A DNA stretch of 64,000 nt. Origin: Hyphomicrobiales bacterium (lineage in GTDB: Bacteria > Pseudomonadota > Alphaproteobacteria > Rhizobiales > JACESI01). Under the pieces are notes generated by a model, which had not been told where the DNA came from, ran no database searches, and saw only the letters and a list, made by a program, of their open reading frames with translations. The translations under genes and the position numbers were made by a program. This document shows positions 27,281 through 35,185 of this stretch, in pieces (the stretch's first letter is position 1; every line of letters starts with the position of its first letter). The stretch spans positions 277,851-341,850 of the forward strand of contig JACESI010000003.1 in the NCBI GenBank assembly GCA_013911885.1, read 5' to 3'.

Positions 27281-28197
27281 CCGACATCTTCGCTGCTTCA
27301 GGGCGCTTCTGGCGCGGCAACTTGCACACACATTCAAATTTGTCCGACGGGGCTTTGGACCCTGCCATCGTTTGCAGCCGTTATGCCGCCGAAGGTTATG
27401 ATTTTATAGCCCTAACCGATCACTTTGTCGGGCGTTATGGCTATCCGATAGCTGATACTGTGCCTTACCGGACGGACCGTTTCACAACCATTTTGGGCGC
27501 GGAACTGCATTCAGGCACACTTGAAAACGGTGAACTGTGGCACATTCTCGCTGTTGGCCTGCCTGCGGATTTCGCTCCATCGCTTTCGCCTGATTTCAAG
27601 CCGGTGCCAGGTCAGGAATCCGGCGCGGAAATCGCTGTACGGGCCGTGGCGGCTGGTGCCTTTGTCGCCGTCGCACATCCGCAATGGTCGGGCCTGACAC
27701 TTGCGGACGCCCGTGCGATCACTTCGGCGCACGCGGTAGAGATCTACAACCATGGCTGCCACACCGGATGTGATCGAGGCGAGGGTTTTTCGATTGCCGA
27801 CCTGCTCTTGACCGAGGGGCGCCGACTGAGCCTGATTGCGACGGATGACGCACATTTTACAGAGCCTGACCATTTTGGTGGTTGGGTGATGGTAAAGGCG
27901 GAAGCGAACAATCCTGATACGTTGCTTGCTGCATTGAAGGCCGGGCATTTCTACGCCACTCAAGGCCCTGAATTGCGAGGGCTTCGCTTGGATGGTGGCG
28001 TGATTGAGGTCGAATGCTCTGCTGCTGTTTCAATAATCGTGCAGGGGCGGGGGTCGGCTGCAGTGGCGCTGCATGGGCACTCGATGACGCAAGGCAAAAT
28101 AGCGCTGGATTCCCGCTGCGCCGCCTCGCCTTGGCTTCGTATCACCGTTATTGACGCCGCCGGACGCAGAGCCTGGTCAAATCCGATCTGGCAGTAG
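27277..28197 (+). CDS. PHP-fold metallohydrolase (CehA/McbA-like)
   Basis: 306 residues from ATG 27277. Metal motifs of the PHP superfamily are present: GNLHTHSNLSDGA, ALTDHFVG, GAELHSG, VAHPQWSG, HAVEIYNHG and ATDDAHF. The family includes DNA-polymerase PHP domains, histidinol phosphatase and the CehA/McbA carbamate hydrolases; length and the FWRGNLHTHS start suit the last group. It is fused by overlap to a polyamine-type importer, which suggests that it splits an ester, amide or phosphate in the imported compound. Confidence 0.8.
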   Translation: MTDIFAASGRFWRGNLHTHSNLSDGALDPAIVCSRYAAEGYDFIALTDHFVGRYGYPIADTVPYRTDRFTTILGAELHSGTLENGELWHILAVGLPADFAPSLSPDFKPVPGQESGAEIAVRAVAAGAFVAVAHPQWSGLTLADARAITSAHAVEIYNHGCHTGCDRGEGFSIADLLLTEGRRLSLIATDDAHFTEPDHFGGWVMVKAEANNPDTLLAALKAGHFYATQGPELRGLRLDGGVIEVECSAAVSIIVQGRGSAAVALHGHSMTQGKIALDSRCAASPWLRITVIDAAGRRAWSNPIWQ

Positions 28198-28297
28198 ACA
28201 TCGGTGGTTCTTGTGGAAAAATCAGGCGCGCTCGGATGCTCCAGATACGGGGATCCCAAGCTGGGATAATGCCATTCTGTTTGCAATATCATTTTAA

Positions 28298-28314
28298 TGT
28301 CCCATCATGGGACA
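28298..28314. promoter_or_regulatory. 17-bp perfect palindrome, candidate operator
   Basis: TGTCCCAT-C-ATGGGACA is fully symmetric and preceded by an AT-rich run. It sits between the ends of the PHP gene and the convergent LRR gene, where no promoter is expected, so it may be left from a deleted gene. Confidence 0.45.
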
Positions 28315-28328
28315 TCCGGTAAGGCCCT

Positions 28329-29348
28329 TTACGACAGAGGCACAGGCCAGGGCGGCAGCTTTTGCAGATAGGCCTGCGTCGTCCGGATGCGCTTGGCGTC
28401 GTCGCGCTGCATCGCCAACTGGTGCAGCTTGGGATCACCCTTGGTCGCGGCACAGTCCTGAAAGCGCAACCCGTCATATGCCTCCAGCGACAGCGTCTCG
28501 CCCGCCACCTCATAGGTTACCTCATCGGGACCATCCGTCTGCCATAGGCGCGCAATCGCCAACAGCGGGCGCAGATCGGTCACCGCCGCCGCCATCAGCG
28601 ACACCGCCCGCAACCGGGGCAGCCCCATCAGCGGCGACAGGTCGGTCACATTGCCAAAGCTCATCAACAACTCTTCCAGACGGTGCAGCCCCGCCAGCGA
28701 AGCCAGATCGACCACCTGCGTCGATCCGATGTTCAGACTGCGCAGCGCAGCCAGCCCGCCCAGCGCCGCAAGCTCCGTGATATCCGTATGCTCCAGCGAC
28801 AGCAGTTCCAGCGCGGCAAGGTCCCGCAGCGGGCCGATATCCGCCACGCGCGTATCCTCAAGCACCAGCCATTTCAACTGCACCAGCCCACGCAGCGGGC
28901 GCAGATCGGTGATCCCGGTCTTGCTAAGGGTCAGCGCTTCCAACCCCGTGAGCGCCCCAAGGGGCGACAGATCGGTGACAGGTGCCGCATAAAGGTCCAA
29001 CTCCCGCAACCCGGTCAGCGCCTGCAGCGGCGACAGGTCGGACACTTCGGTCATGCTTAGGCCCAGCTTGCGCAATCCGGCAAGGCCTGACAGCGAGGAC
29101 AGGTCGCTGATCCCGGACTGATCCAGATAAAGCGCCTTCAACCCCGGCAGCGCCGTCAGCGGTGACAGGTCCAGATCACCCGCCACGCCGAGCGACAGCG
29201 CCTCAAGCTCTGTCAGCGTCTCGATCCCTTGGGGAAGCGCGTCGATGTCATCCAGCGCCAGCGCTTCCGCCTGCGTGGCACGCGCCTCTTTCACGCGCGC
29301 CGCCGCCTCCTTGGCCGCAAGACGCCGCTCCTTGGTCACATCATCCAT
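28329..29348 (-). CDS. Leucine-rich-repeat protein
   Basis: 339 residues, no signal peptide and no membrane segment. Residues 1-35 are a charged helix (ERRLAAKEAAARVKEARATQ). From about residue 45 to 265 run ten repeats of 22 residues with the pattern L-x2-L-x2-L-x-L-x3-x-I/V-x-D-L-x-P-L, as in internalin-type/SDS22-like repeats (for example LTLSKTGITDLRPLRG). A non-repeat tail of about 75 residues ends the protein. Such repeats bind proteins; the partner is unknown. It is convergent with the ABC-PHP operon. Confidence 0.85.
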   Translation of the reverse strand: MDDVTKERRLAAKEAAARVKEARATQAEALALDDIDALPQGIETLTELEALSLGVAGDLDLSPLTALPGLKALYLDQSGISDLSSLSGLAGLRKLGLSMTEVSDLSPLQALTGLRELDLYAAPVTDLSPLGALTGLEALTLSKTGITDLRPLRGLVQLKWLVLEDTRVADIGPLRDLAALELLSLEHTDITELAALGGLAALRSLNIGSTQVVDLASLAGLHRLEELLMSFGNVTDLSPLMGLPRLRAVSLMAAAVTDLRPLLAIARLWQTDGPDEVTYEVAGETLSLEAYDGLRFQDCAATKGDPKLHQLAMQRDDAKRIRTTQAYLQKLPPWPVPLS

Positions 29349-29931
29349 GCAAGCACCCTCACACGACGTATTCTTTTTCTGCTGATACCACTCATCTGAA
29401 TATCGCAGCGTTCAAAGGCAAGTAAAGGGCGAGCGGCAGCTGACGGCTCTGAGCATGCGTAATGGGTTCTGTGGCAAAGATTCCATTCCACTGCGAAGAA
29501 ACCAAGACGGTGTTGTCACATTAAATCGACCGGCTTGTGAGTGTGCGTAATGGTCGATGCTCAGGCGACATTTGCCGCATAGTTCCAGGCCCCGAGTGCT
29601 TTAAGCCGATGGTCGCGGATGGTGAGGGCGGCGCGGCGGCGGGCTGGGACGGAGAACCGATTGCGGGTTGCGGACGGCCATGGAAACGAAGCGTTGTAAT
29701 GCCCCCGGCGATCGAGGCGGCCGGCAACGGCGTCGCGACTATGCGCGTGCGGCTCGATGGCGTATCCACAGCGGCGGCGTGATTTGTGAGCTTCGGGTTC
29801 TTGCTTCGTTCCAGCAACTCAATATACTGGCCGAATGACAAGGAAACCCGATTATTTTCGGGGATGATTACCCGGGCAGCCAAATCTCGTTTTCAAGCAA
29901 TTCTACTTTTTTCAGCGCGCGTACGGGCGAT
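29349..29931. other. 583-base stretch without a clear gene
   Basis: No convincing coding region. A minus-strand frame (29521-29883) begins plausibly (VSLSFGQYIELLERSKNPKL) but turns into low-quality Pro/Ala/Ser sequence, while another minus frame ends sensibly at 29565 (RRRAALTIRDHRLKALGAWNY), which suggests a decayed gene with a frameshift. GGTTCTGTGGCAAAG at 29465-29479 resembles IS6-family ends. The stretch is probably a scar between two acquired blocks. Confidence 0.4.
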
Positions 29932-30900
29932 TTAAGTTTTGTTCCTTTGGCGCTGATGCAGGAATGACAGGACGAGCGCGATCGTCATCGCCAGATATGC
30001 TCCTACGGCGTGGGGGGCCAGGGATGGCAGGCCATAAACCAGCATTGTGCCGTTGCCACCAGGAATAATTGCCGCAGATGCCCCCATGATCGTTCCCCCG
30101 GCCAGGCACCTTAACGCCGACATAGGGTGAGGGAATTGCAATTTGAAGGTACCGTATCGGACCGCAGCCACAACCCCTCCGACGATGACGGCGACCGCGC
30201 AGATAAATGCCAGCCAGCCGTCTTCTGGGAGCGACGGATCAATCAGACGTGCGGCGCGCCGGGACAGGACACTCATATCAGTCCACTCGCCGGCGAGGGC
30301 GTAAAGAAGGCCACCGCTGATCCCAATAATGAGCATTGCCTGGTATGGCCCCATCGTTGTGGAGCCGCGGTTCGACCAACCCCTGACCCACCGAGGAATG
30401 CGACGATAAAGGGCGGCGGCGAGCGAGACAGCGAGAGCGATCACGAAAACAACCGCGGCGATAGAAGGCATATCCAGAAACGAGGCGGAAGGCTCGTGCA
30501 GGCCGACCCAGCTGCCATCGACCGCAGCAGCACCATGGACACCCAGGATTATGCCGAGAATACTAAGGGCAAAAGTCAAATTGCCACCGGTCAGATACGA
30601 CAATGTTCCAAGAACACAGGCATTGTTGATTCGTACGCCGAGACCGAACACACCGCCGGCCAAGACCACGGTCAGGGTGATTGGATATCCGGATGAAAGG
30701 GCCACATCATCCGGCAGAAGCCAATGGAGCGGAACAATGACCGCGCCTGCCCCCGCGGCGGCTATACCGAGGGCACGGAAACGGTCACTGCGTCGATCAA
30801 CGATCAGGGCATGCGTCGCCATGACAGCACAAATGCTGCCGCGATGGATTGCGTAGCCGACCATAAACGACAGAATGAGGAGGAGGACGATCAGGATCAT
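29932..30900 (-). CDS. YeeE/YedE-family sulfur transporter-like membrane protein
   Basis: 322 residues with about nine hydrophobic segments. It has the paired pseudo-repeat motifs of the family, GYAIHRGSICAV and RINNACVLGTLSYLTGGN, each with the conserved Cys that passes thiosulfate in TsuA. The third family Cys, normally in a G-G-C motif of the second half, is missing: the stretch reads IMGASAAIIPGGNGTM. It is the last gene of a three-gene operon with glutaredoxin and a disulfide reductase, so a sulfur or selenium compound is a likely substrate. Confidence 0.82.
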   Translation of the reverse strand: MILIVLLLILSFMVGYAIHRGSICAVMATHALIVDRRSDRFRALGIAAAGAGAVIVPLHWLLPDDVALSSGYPITLTVVLAGGVFGLGVRINNACVLGTLSYLTGGNLTFALSILGIILGVHGAAAVDGSWVGLHEPSASFLDMPSIAAVVFVIALAVSLAAALYRRIPRWVRGWSNRGSTTMGPYQAMLIIGISGGLLYALAGEWTDMSVLSRRAARLIDPSLPEDGWLAFICAVAVIVGGVVAAVRYGTFKLQFPHPMSALRCLAGGTIMGASAAIIPGGNGTMLVYGLPSLAPHAVGAYLAMTIALVLSFLHQRQRNKT

Positions 30901-30921
30901 GTTCGCACCACGAGAGCACGT

Positions 30922-32379
30922 TCAACCGCCCGGTCCACAGTCGATGCAGCGCAGCGGCGGGTTGGGGCCGAACTCCAGCGCGGCTGCGAGATTACGCAGT
31001 GCGGTGCGCAGGCCTTCCTCCAGCACGGGATGGTAGAACGGGCGTTGCAGGGCTTCGGTCACCGTCAGGCGGCTCTCGATGGTCCAGGCCAGTAAGTGAC
31101 CGATATGTTCAGCGGCGGGGCTGATCATTTCCGCGCCGAGCAGCACCCCGCTCTCGCGTTCACCATAAACACGCAACAACCCCTTGTCCTTGCCGATGAC
31201 ACGGGCGCGGCCCTGATCCTCGAAAGACACTTCGCCATAGGCAAAATCAATCCCGGCCTTTTTAAGCTCGCGATAGCTGCGCCCGGCGATCGCAATCTGC
31301 GGATCGGAGAACACGATCCCAAGCTCTGTCCGTCTGGTGCGGCGATAAACATTCGGATAGTGCGAGGCGTTCTCTCCCGCGATGCGGCCTTCATCGGCCG
31401 CCTCGTGCAGCAGCGGCAATTCGATGGCGGCATCGCCAGTCACGAAGATGGAGGATAATCCGTCCCCCTTCATATCCGCGCGCATGGACATGCGGTCATG
31501 ACGGGGCGAACCTCGATCGTCGAGTACGAGTGAGGTGTTTTCGATTCCGATCCTGTCAATATTCGGACGCCGTCCGGTCGCCGCCAGCAAAAAGTCAAAG
31601 CGTTCCTCGCCTGTGTCGGAGCGGTCGCTCTTATCAGTCCAGCGCACGACGACCTCGTCACCATCGCGGGAAATCTGTGTTTCGGCATGGAAATGCGCCT
31701 TGATTTCAGAGCTGAAGATCGCACGCGCATAGGCAACAAGATCTGGATCACTGAGCAGCCCTACGGAATTGCTCCGCCCAAAAAGATGCACCCGCACCCC
31801 GAGCCGCGAAAGCGCCTGGCCGAGTTCCAGCCCGATGACACCGGCGCCAAAGACGGCGACCGAGCGGGGCAGATCCTGCCAGTCAAAGACATCATCATTG
31901 ATGATAAGCCGGTCTCCTGCTTCTTCGAAAGCCGGCGGTATAATGGGACGGGATCCGGTCGCGATGATAATCGTGCGAGCGGTCAGCCTGGAGCCATCAT
32001 CGAGTTCCAGCGTGTTGTCGTCGATGAAGCGGGCGTTCTGCCGGATCAGATGCTTTTGATCGAAGCTATCAACCGCTTCATTGACGAAACCGACAAAGCG
32101 GTCACGTTCACGGCGCACACGGTCCATTACTGCGATCCCGTCGATTTCGACCGTGCCGACGGATACGCCGAACTTTTCTGTGTGCCTTGCTTCATGCGCT
32201 GCATCGGCGGCTGCGATCAACAGCTTGGAAGGCATGCAGCCCACGCGTGCACAGGTGGTCCCAAGCGGCCCGCCGTCAATCAAGGCGACCCGGTTTGTCT
32301 GCTTTGTGACCTCTCGGTAGGCTGCCATCCCGGCAGTGCCTGCGCCAAGGATCGCGACATCTACGTCATGTTTTCGCAT
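30922..32379 (-). CDS. Pyridine nucleotide-disulfide oxidoreductase (dihydrolipoyl dehydrogenase-like) with C-terminal CxxC
   Basis: 485 residues. FAD-binding GAGTAGMAA, redox disulfide TTCARVGCMPSK (Cys43, Cys48), NAD(P)-binding GAGVIGLELGQAL and the dimer domain ending with the catalytic His-Glu region (RPFYHPVLEEGL) are all there. The C-terminus carries an added CIDCGPGG, like the dithiol tails of mercuric reductase or thioredoxin reductase. It probably reduces a disulfide with NAD(P)H. Lipoamide is unlikely as sole substrate because no 2-oxoacid dehydrogenase genes are near. The operon also encodes a glutaredoxin upstream and a YeeE-type transporter downstream. Confidence 0.85.
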   Translation of the reverse strand: MRKHDVDVAILGAGTAGMAAYREVTKQTNRVALIDGGPLGTTCARVGCMPSKLLIAAADAAHEARHTEKFGVSVGTVEIDGIAVMDRVRRERDRFVGFVNEAVDSFDQKHLIRQNARFIDDNTLELDDGSRLTARTIIIATGSRPIIPPAFEEAGDRLIINDDVFDWQDLPRSVAVFGAGVIGLELGQALSRLGVRVHLFGRSNSVGLLSDPDLVAYARAIFSSEIKAHFHAETQISRDGDEVVVRWTDKSDRSDTGEERFDFLLAATGRRPNIDRIGIENTSLVLDDRGSPRHDRMSMRADMKGDGLSSIFVTGDAAIELPLLHEAADEGRIAGENASHYPNVYRRTRRTELGIVFSDPQIAIAGRSYRELKKAGIDFAYGEVSFEDQGRARVIGKDKGLLRVYGERESGVLLGAEMISPAAEHIGHLLAWTIESRLTVTEALQRPFYHPVLEEGLRTALRNLAAALEFGPNPPLRCIDCGPGG

Positions 32380-32400
32380 TTCCTGTCCCTCGTCGTTGGT

Positions 32401-32673
32401 TCAGACTATCTCGCCTATCCGCAGCAGCGGATCAAGGTTGCCGGCCTTGTCGAGCACGACAAGATCGCTGTTTCCACCGACATGATAATCGCCAATGAAA
32501 ATCTGCGGTACTGTCTTGCGACCCCCGCTGCGAGTGATCATCTCGGCGAGCAGAGCTGGATCGTCGGAAACCTCATGATTTATGAAATTCACTCCCTTTG
32601 AATGAAGAAGGGCCTTTGCGGCCCGGCAATAGGGACAGTATTCCTTGGTGTAGAGCGTGACTTGTGGTTGCAT
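32401..32673 (-). CDS. grxC: Glutaredoxin 3
   Basis: A 90-residue dithiol glutaredoxin. The active site is CPYC (Cys13, Cys16), with TVPQIFIGDYHVGGNSD for glutathione binding. It reduces protein disulfides and glutathione mixed disulfides in the cytoplasm. It is first in a three-gene operon, 21 bases before the flavoprotein gene. Its leader holds tandem 11-bp repeats each carrying GAAAGG on the coding strand, directly before the ribosome site. The chromosome likely has another GrxC elsewhere, so this may be a specialised copy. Confidence 0.92.
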   Translation of the reverse strand: MQPQVTLYTKEYCPYCRAAKALLHSKGVNFINHEVSDDPALLAEMITRSGGRKTVPQIFIGDYHVGGNSDLVVLDKAGNLDPLLRIGEIV

Positions 32674-32688
32674 CGCGGCAATCCTTTC

Positions 32689-32732
32689 ATTGGCCTTTCA
32701 TTGGCCTTTCACTGGCCTTTCACTGGCCTTTC
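32689..32732. repeat. Four tandem 11-bp repeats in glutaredoxin leader
   Basis: Four head-to-tail copies of A(T/C)TGGCCTTTC at 32689, 32700, 32711 and 32722, and a degenerate fifth from 32733. On the coding strand the unit reads GAAAGGCCA(A/G)T. They start 15 bases upstream of the glutaredoxin ATG. Confidence 0.85.
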
Positions 32733-32820
32733 AACTGGCATTTGAATTGGGGTGAACGCCCGCTCATCTTCCGTTTCCGTCGCGGGTCTTGGTAGGCTCA
32801 GCCGTTACAGGGGAGCCGGT

Positions 32821-32964
32821 TCAGCGCATTCCTTTAGGAATAACAGCAACGCCCGGCATTACAATGTCTTTCAGCAATAATTGTCCGGGCACGACCGATG
32901 AAACAGAAAAACCGCCGAAGCTGGCACCGGTCACGGGCGATTCTTGGGCTGTTGTAATGGTCAT
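32821..32964 (-). CDS. Possible small protein divergent from TetR gene
   Basis: A 47-codon frame from ATG 32964 to TGA at 32821. The product, starting MTITTAQESPVTGASFGGFS and ending VIPKGMR, has no recognised domain. It points away from the TetR gene, the usual place for a TetR target. It may be a decayed or truncated target gene. The surrounding 32740-33098 shows no other gene. Confidence 0.3.
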   Translation of the reverse strand: MTITTAQESPVTGASFGGFSVSSVVPGQLLLKDIVMPGVAVIPKGMR

Positions 32965-33098
32965 GCCAGTTTCTTTCTTGACCGCTCGGTCTTGAAGTTG
33001 GTATCACGTTTTGCACCAGAGCGAGCGAGGTAGAGATAGAAATTAAAGACCGAATGGTAAAGAAATAAATTTTCACACCTTCGTGAGGAGTTCTTGAC

Positions 33099-33728
33099 AT
33101 GCCGAAACGTGGACGCCCGAGAAAACGCGACACCGACGAGGTGCTGTCGCAAATCATGCAACTGTTCTGGGAGCATGGATACGAGGCCACAGGTCTGAGC
33201 GTTATCATTGCCGTGACCGGCATGGGCAAGGCGAGCCTTTATTCTACCTTTGGCAACAAACATGAGATGTATCTCAAGGCACTTGCCCACTATGAAAAGC
33301 TGGTGGTGGATTCCGCCGTCGCAACACTTCGCGCACCGCTCCTTGCGCCGTTGCAGCGGATCGAGGCTTTCCTGTCCACTCCGATTACCGCTGAATGCGA
33401 CAATGCGGACAAGCGGGGATGTTTCCTGTGCAACGCGGCAGCAGATCGCGCCTCTCTCGACAAGGAGACCGACGCTCTCGTAAGGCGCGCCTACGAAAAA
33501 ATGTACACCGCGATTGCCGATGCGTTGCGAGAGATCGATCTGGACAGAGACCCGGTGATTGTCGCACAACAGGCACAGCTTGTACTCACCCTCTATTCCG
33601 GCATGCGCGTGATGGCGCGGACAGGGATGAAGAAGGACGAACTTGTATCGGCCAAAACAGCTGCGATGGAAAACCTGGGACATACGATGACGCAGGTTCA
33701 TCATGAAGGGTCAAATCGCCGCGCGTGA
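33099..33728 (+). CDS. TetR-family transcriptional regulator
   Basis: 209 residues. The N-terminal helix-turn-helix is typical: MQLFWEHGYEATGLSVIIAVTGMGKASLYSTFGNKHEMYLKAL, preceded by a basic tail (PKRGRPRKRD). The ligand domain has three cysteines (AECDNADKRGCFLCNAA), the motif found in many AcrR-type regulators near redox genes. GAGGAG lies 10 bases before ATG. It may control the glutaredoxin operon or the small divergent frame. Confidence 0.9.
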   Translation: MPKRGRPRKRDTDEVLSQIMQLFWEHGYEATGLSVIIAVTGMGKASLYSTFGNKHEMYLKALAHYEKLVVDSAVATLRAPLLAPLQRIEAFLSTPITAECDNADKRGCFLCNAAADRASLDKETDALVRRAYEKMYTAIADALREIDLDRDPVIVAQQAQLVLTLYSGMRVMARTGMKKDELVSAKTAAMENLGHTMTQVHHEGSNRRA

Positions 33729-33949
33729 GGCTGCGCGTGAAAGTGAAAACCGCGCATAATCGGCCATGAAAGCAAGCCACCGATTGAACGAAGTCAGTTG
33801 TGAAAGCCAACAATGACGCTCGCAGGATTAACCACAGCAGACAGGTTGCAACGAACTGTCCGCACCGGCGATATTCCGGCTGAGGCCATATTTTCATTTT
33901 CGCCGTCAGGCCTTACCTTGAGGCCGCAAAACAACAGGGAAAAGTGTCG

Positions 33950-35185
33950 ATGGATCTTGGCTTATCGGAGCGTGTGCGACCGCTGCTTGAACAGGTGCGG
34001 CGCATGGTGGTCGAGGAAATCGAGCCGCTTGATGGCGAATATCATGCAGAGGTCGGCCGACACCCCTCCGGTGACCGCTTCCGGCATACGCAGCGTCAGC
34101 TTGAAATTCTTGATGGCCTGAAGGCAAAGGCGAAGGAGCGCGGACTGTGGAATTTCTGGCTGACCCACTCTGAGCGCGGTCTGGGCCTTACCACGGTCGA
34201 TTATGCCTATCTCGCCGAGGAGATCGGCAAGGTTCCGATTGCGGCTGAAATCTTCAACTGCAATGCGCCCGATACCGGCAATATGGAAGTACTGGAGCGC
34301 TACGGTTCAGGGGCGCATAAAGCGCGCTGGCTGAAGCCGCTTCTGGCAGGTGAGATCCGCTCCGCCTATCTCATGACGGAGCCGGGTGTTGCCTCGTCGG
34401 ATGCGACGAATATGGCGCTTGCGGCAACCCGCGATGGTGGTGACTGGGTGCTCAATGGCGAGAAATGGTGGGCCTCCGGCGCGGGCGATCCGCGTTGCAG
34501 GCTCTATATCGTGATGGCGTTGAGCAGCCCTGATGCGGCGAAGCACCAGCGGCATTCGATGTTTCTCGTTGCTGCGGATGCCCCGGGGATCAAGGTGCTG
34601 CGCCCGATGCAGGTGTTTCATCATGACGATGCCCCGCACGGGCACATGCATATCCGCTTCACCGATGTGCGCGTGCCAGGCGCGGATCTTGTTCTGGGCG
34701 AGGGCAGGGGCTTTGAGGTCGCGCAGGGTCGCCTCGGGCCTGGTCGCATTCACCATTGCATGCGCGCCATCGGCCAGGCCGAGCGGGCGCTCGAACTTCT
34801 GTGCCGCCGCGCCCTCACACGCACCGCTTTCGGGAAGAAGCTCGCCGATCTTGGTGCGAATTACGACATCATCGCCAATGCCCGCATGGAAATCGAGCAG
34901 GCGCGGTTGCTCTGCCTCAAGGCAGCCTGGATGATGGATACCGCCGGTGTGCGCGCGGCCCAGCCCTGGATCAGCCAGATCAAGGTCGTGGCGCCGCTGA
35001 TGGCGCTCAAGGTGATCGACGAGGCGATGCAGATGCATGGGGCGATGGGAATCAGTCAGGATACGCCGCTTGCCGCGATGTGGACCCATGTCCGCACCCT
35101 GCGCCTTGCCGATGGTCCGGATGCCGTCCACCGCCGACAGGTCGCAAAGGCGGAACTCAAGCGCTATTCGAACGAGGGAACATGA
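33950..35185 (+). CDS. Acyl-CoA dehydrogenase (ACAD10/11-like)
   Basis: About 411 residues from ATG 33950, which has AGGGAA at better spacing than the GTG at 33944. FAD/acyl-CoA dehydrogenase motifs include AYLMTEPGVASSDATNM, WVLNGEKWWASGAG and MQMHGAMGISQDTPLA, plus TRTAFGKKLADLG. It oxidises an acyl-CoA with transfer of electrons to ETF. In mammalian ACAD10/11 the dehydrogenase is fused to an aminoglycoside-phosphotransferase-fold kinase; here the kinase is the next gene, with ATGA overlap, so a 4-hydroxyacyl-CoA route is a reasonable guess. Confidence 0.9.
   Translation: MDLGLSERVRPLLEQVRRMVVEEIEPLDGEYHAEVGRHPSGDRFRHTQRQLEILDGLKAKAKERGLWNFWLTHSERGLGLTTVDYAYLAEEIGKVPIAAEIFNCNAPDTGNMEVLERYGSGAHKARWLKPLLAGEIRSAYLMTEPGVASSDATNMALAATRDGGDWVLNGEKWWASGAGDPRCRLYIVMALSSPDAAKHQRHSMFLVAADAPGIKVLRPMQVFHHDDAPHGHMHIRFTDVRVPGADLVLGEGRGFEVAQGRLGPGRIHHCMRAIGQAERALELLCRRALTRTAFGKKLADLGANYDIIANARMEIEQARLLCLKAAWMMDTAGVRAAQPWISQIKVVAPLMALKVIDEAMQMHGAMGISQDTPLAAMWTHVRTLRLADGPDAVHRRQVAKAELKRYSNEGT

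Noticed and set aside
28253..28267. Small hairpin ATCCCA-AGC-TGGGAT after the PHP gene as a terminator
   Set aside because: The stem is only 6 bp and no T-run follows on either strand.
32834..33229. Minus-strand frame of 131 codons overlapping the TetR start
   Set aside because: It overlaps the helix-turn-helix coding part of TetR and has no conserved features.
34756..35181. Long N-terminal extension of the phosphotransferase gene
   Set aside because: It lies wholly inside the acyl-CoA dehydrogenase gene in another frame; ATG 35182 with ATGA overlap is the natural start.
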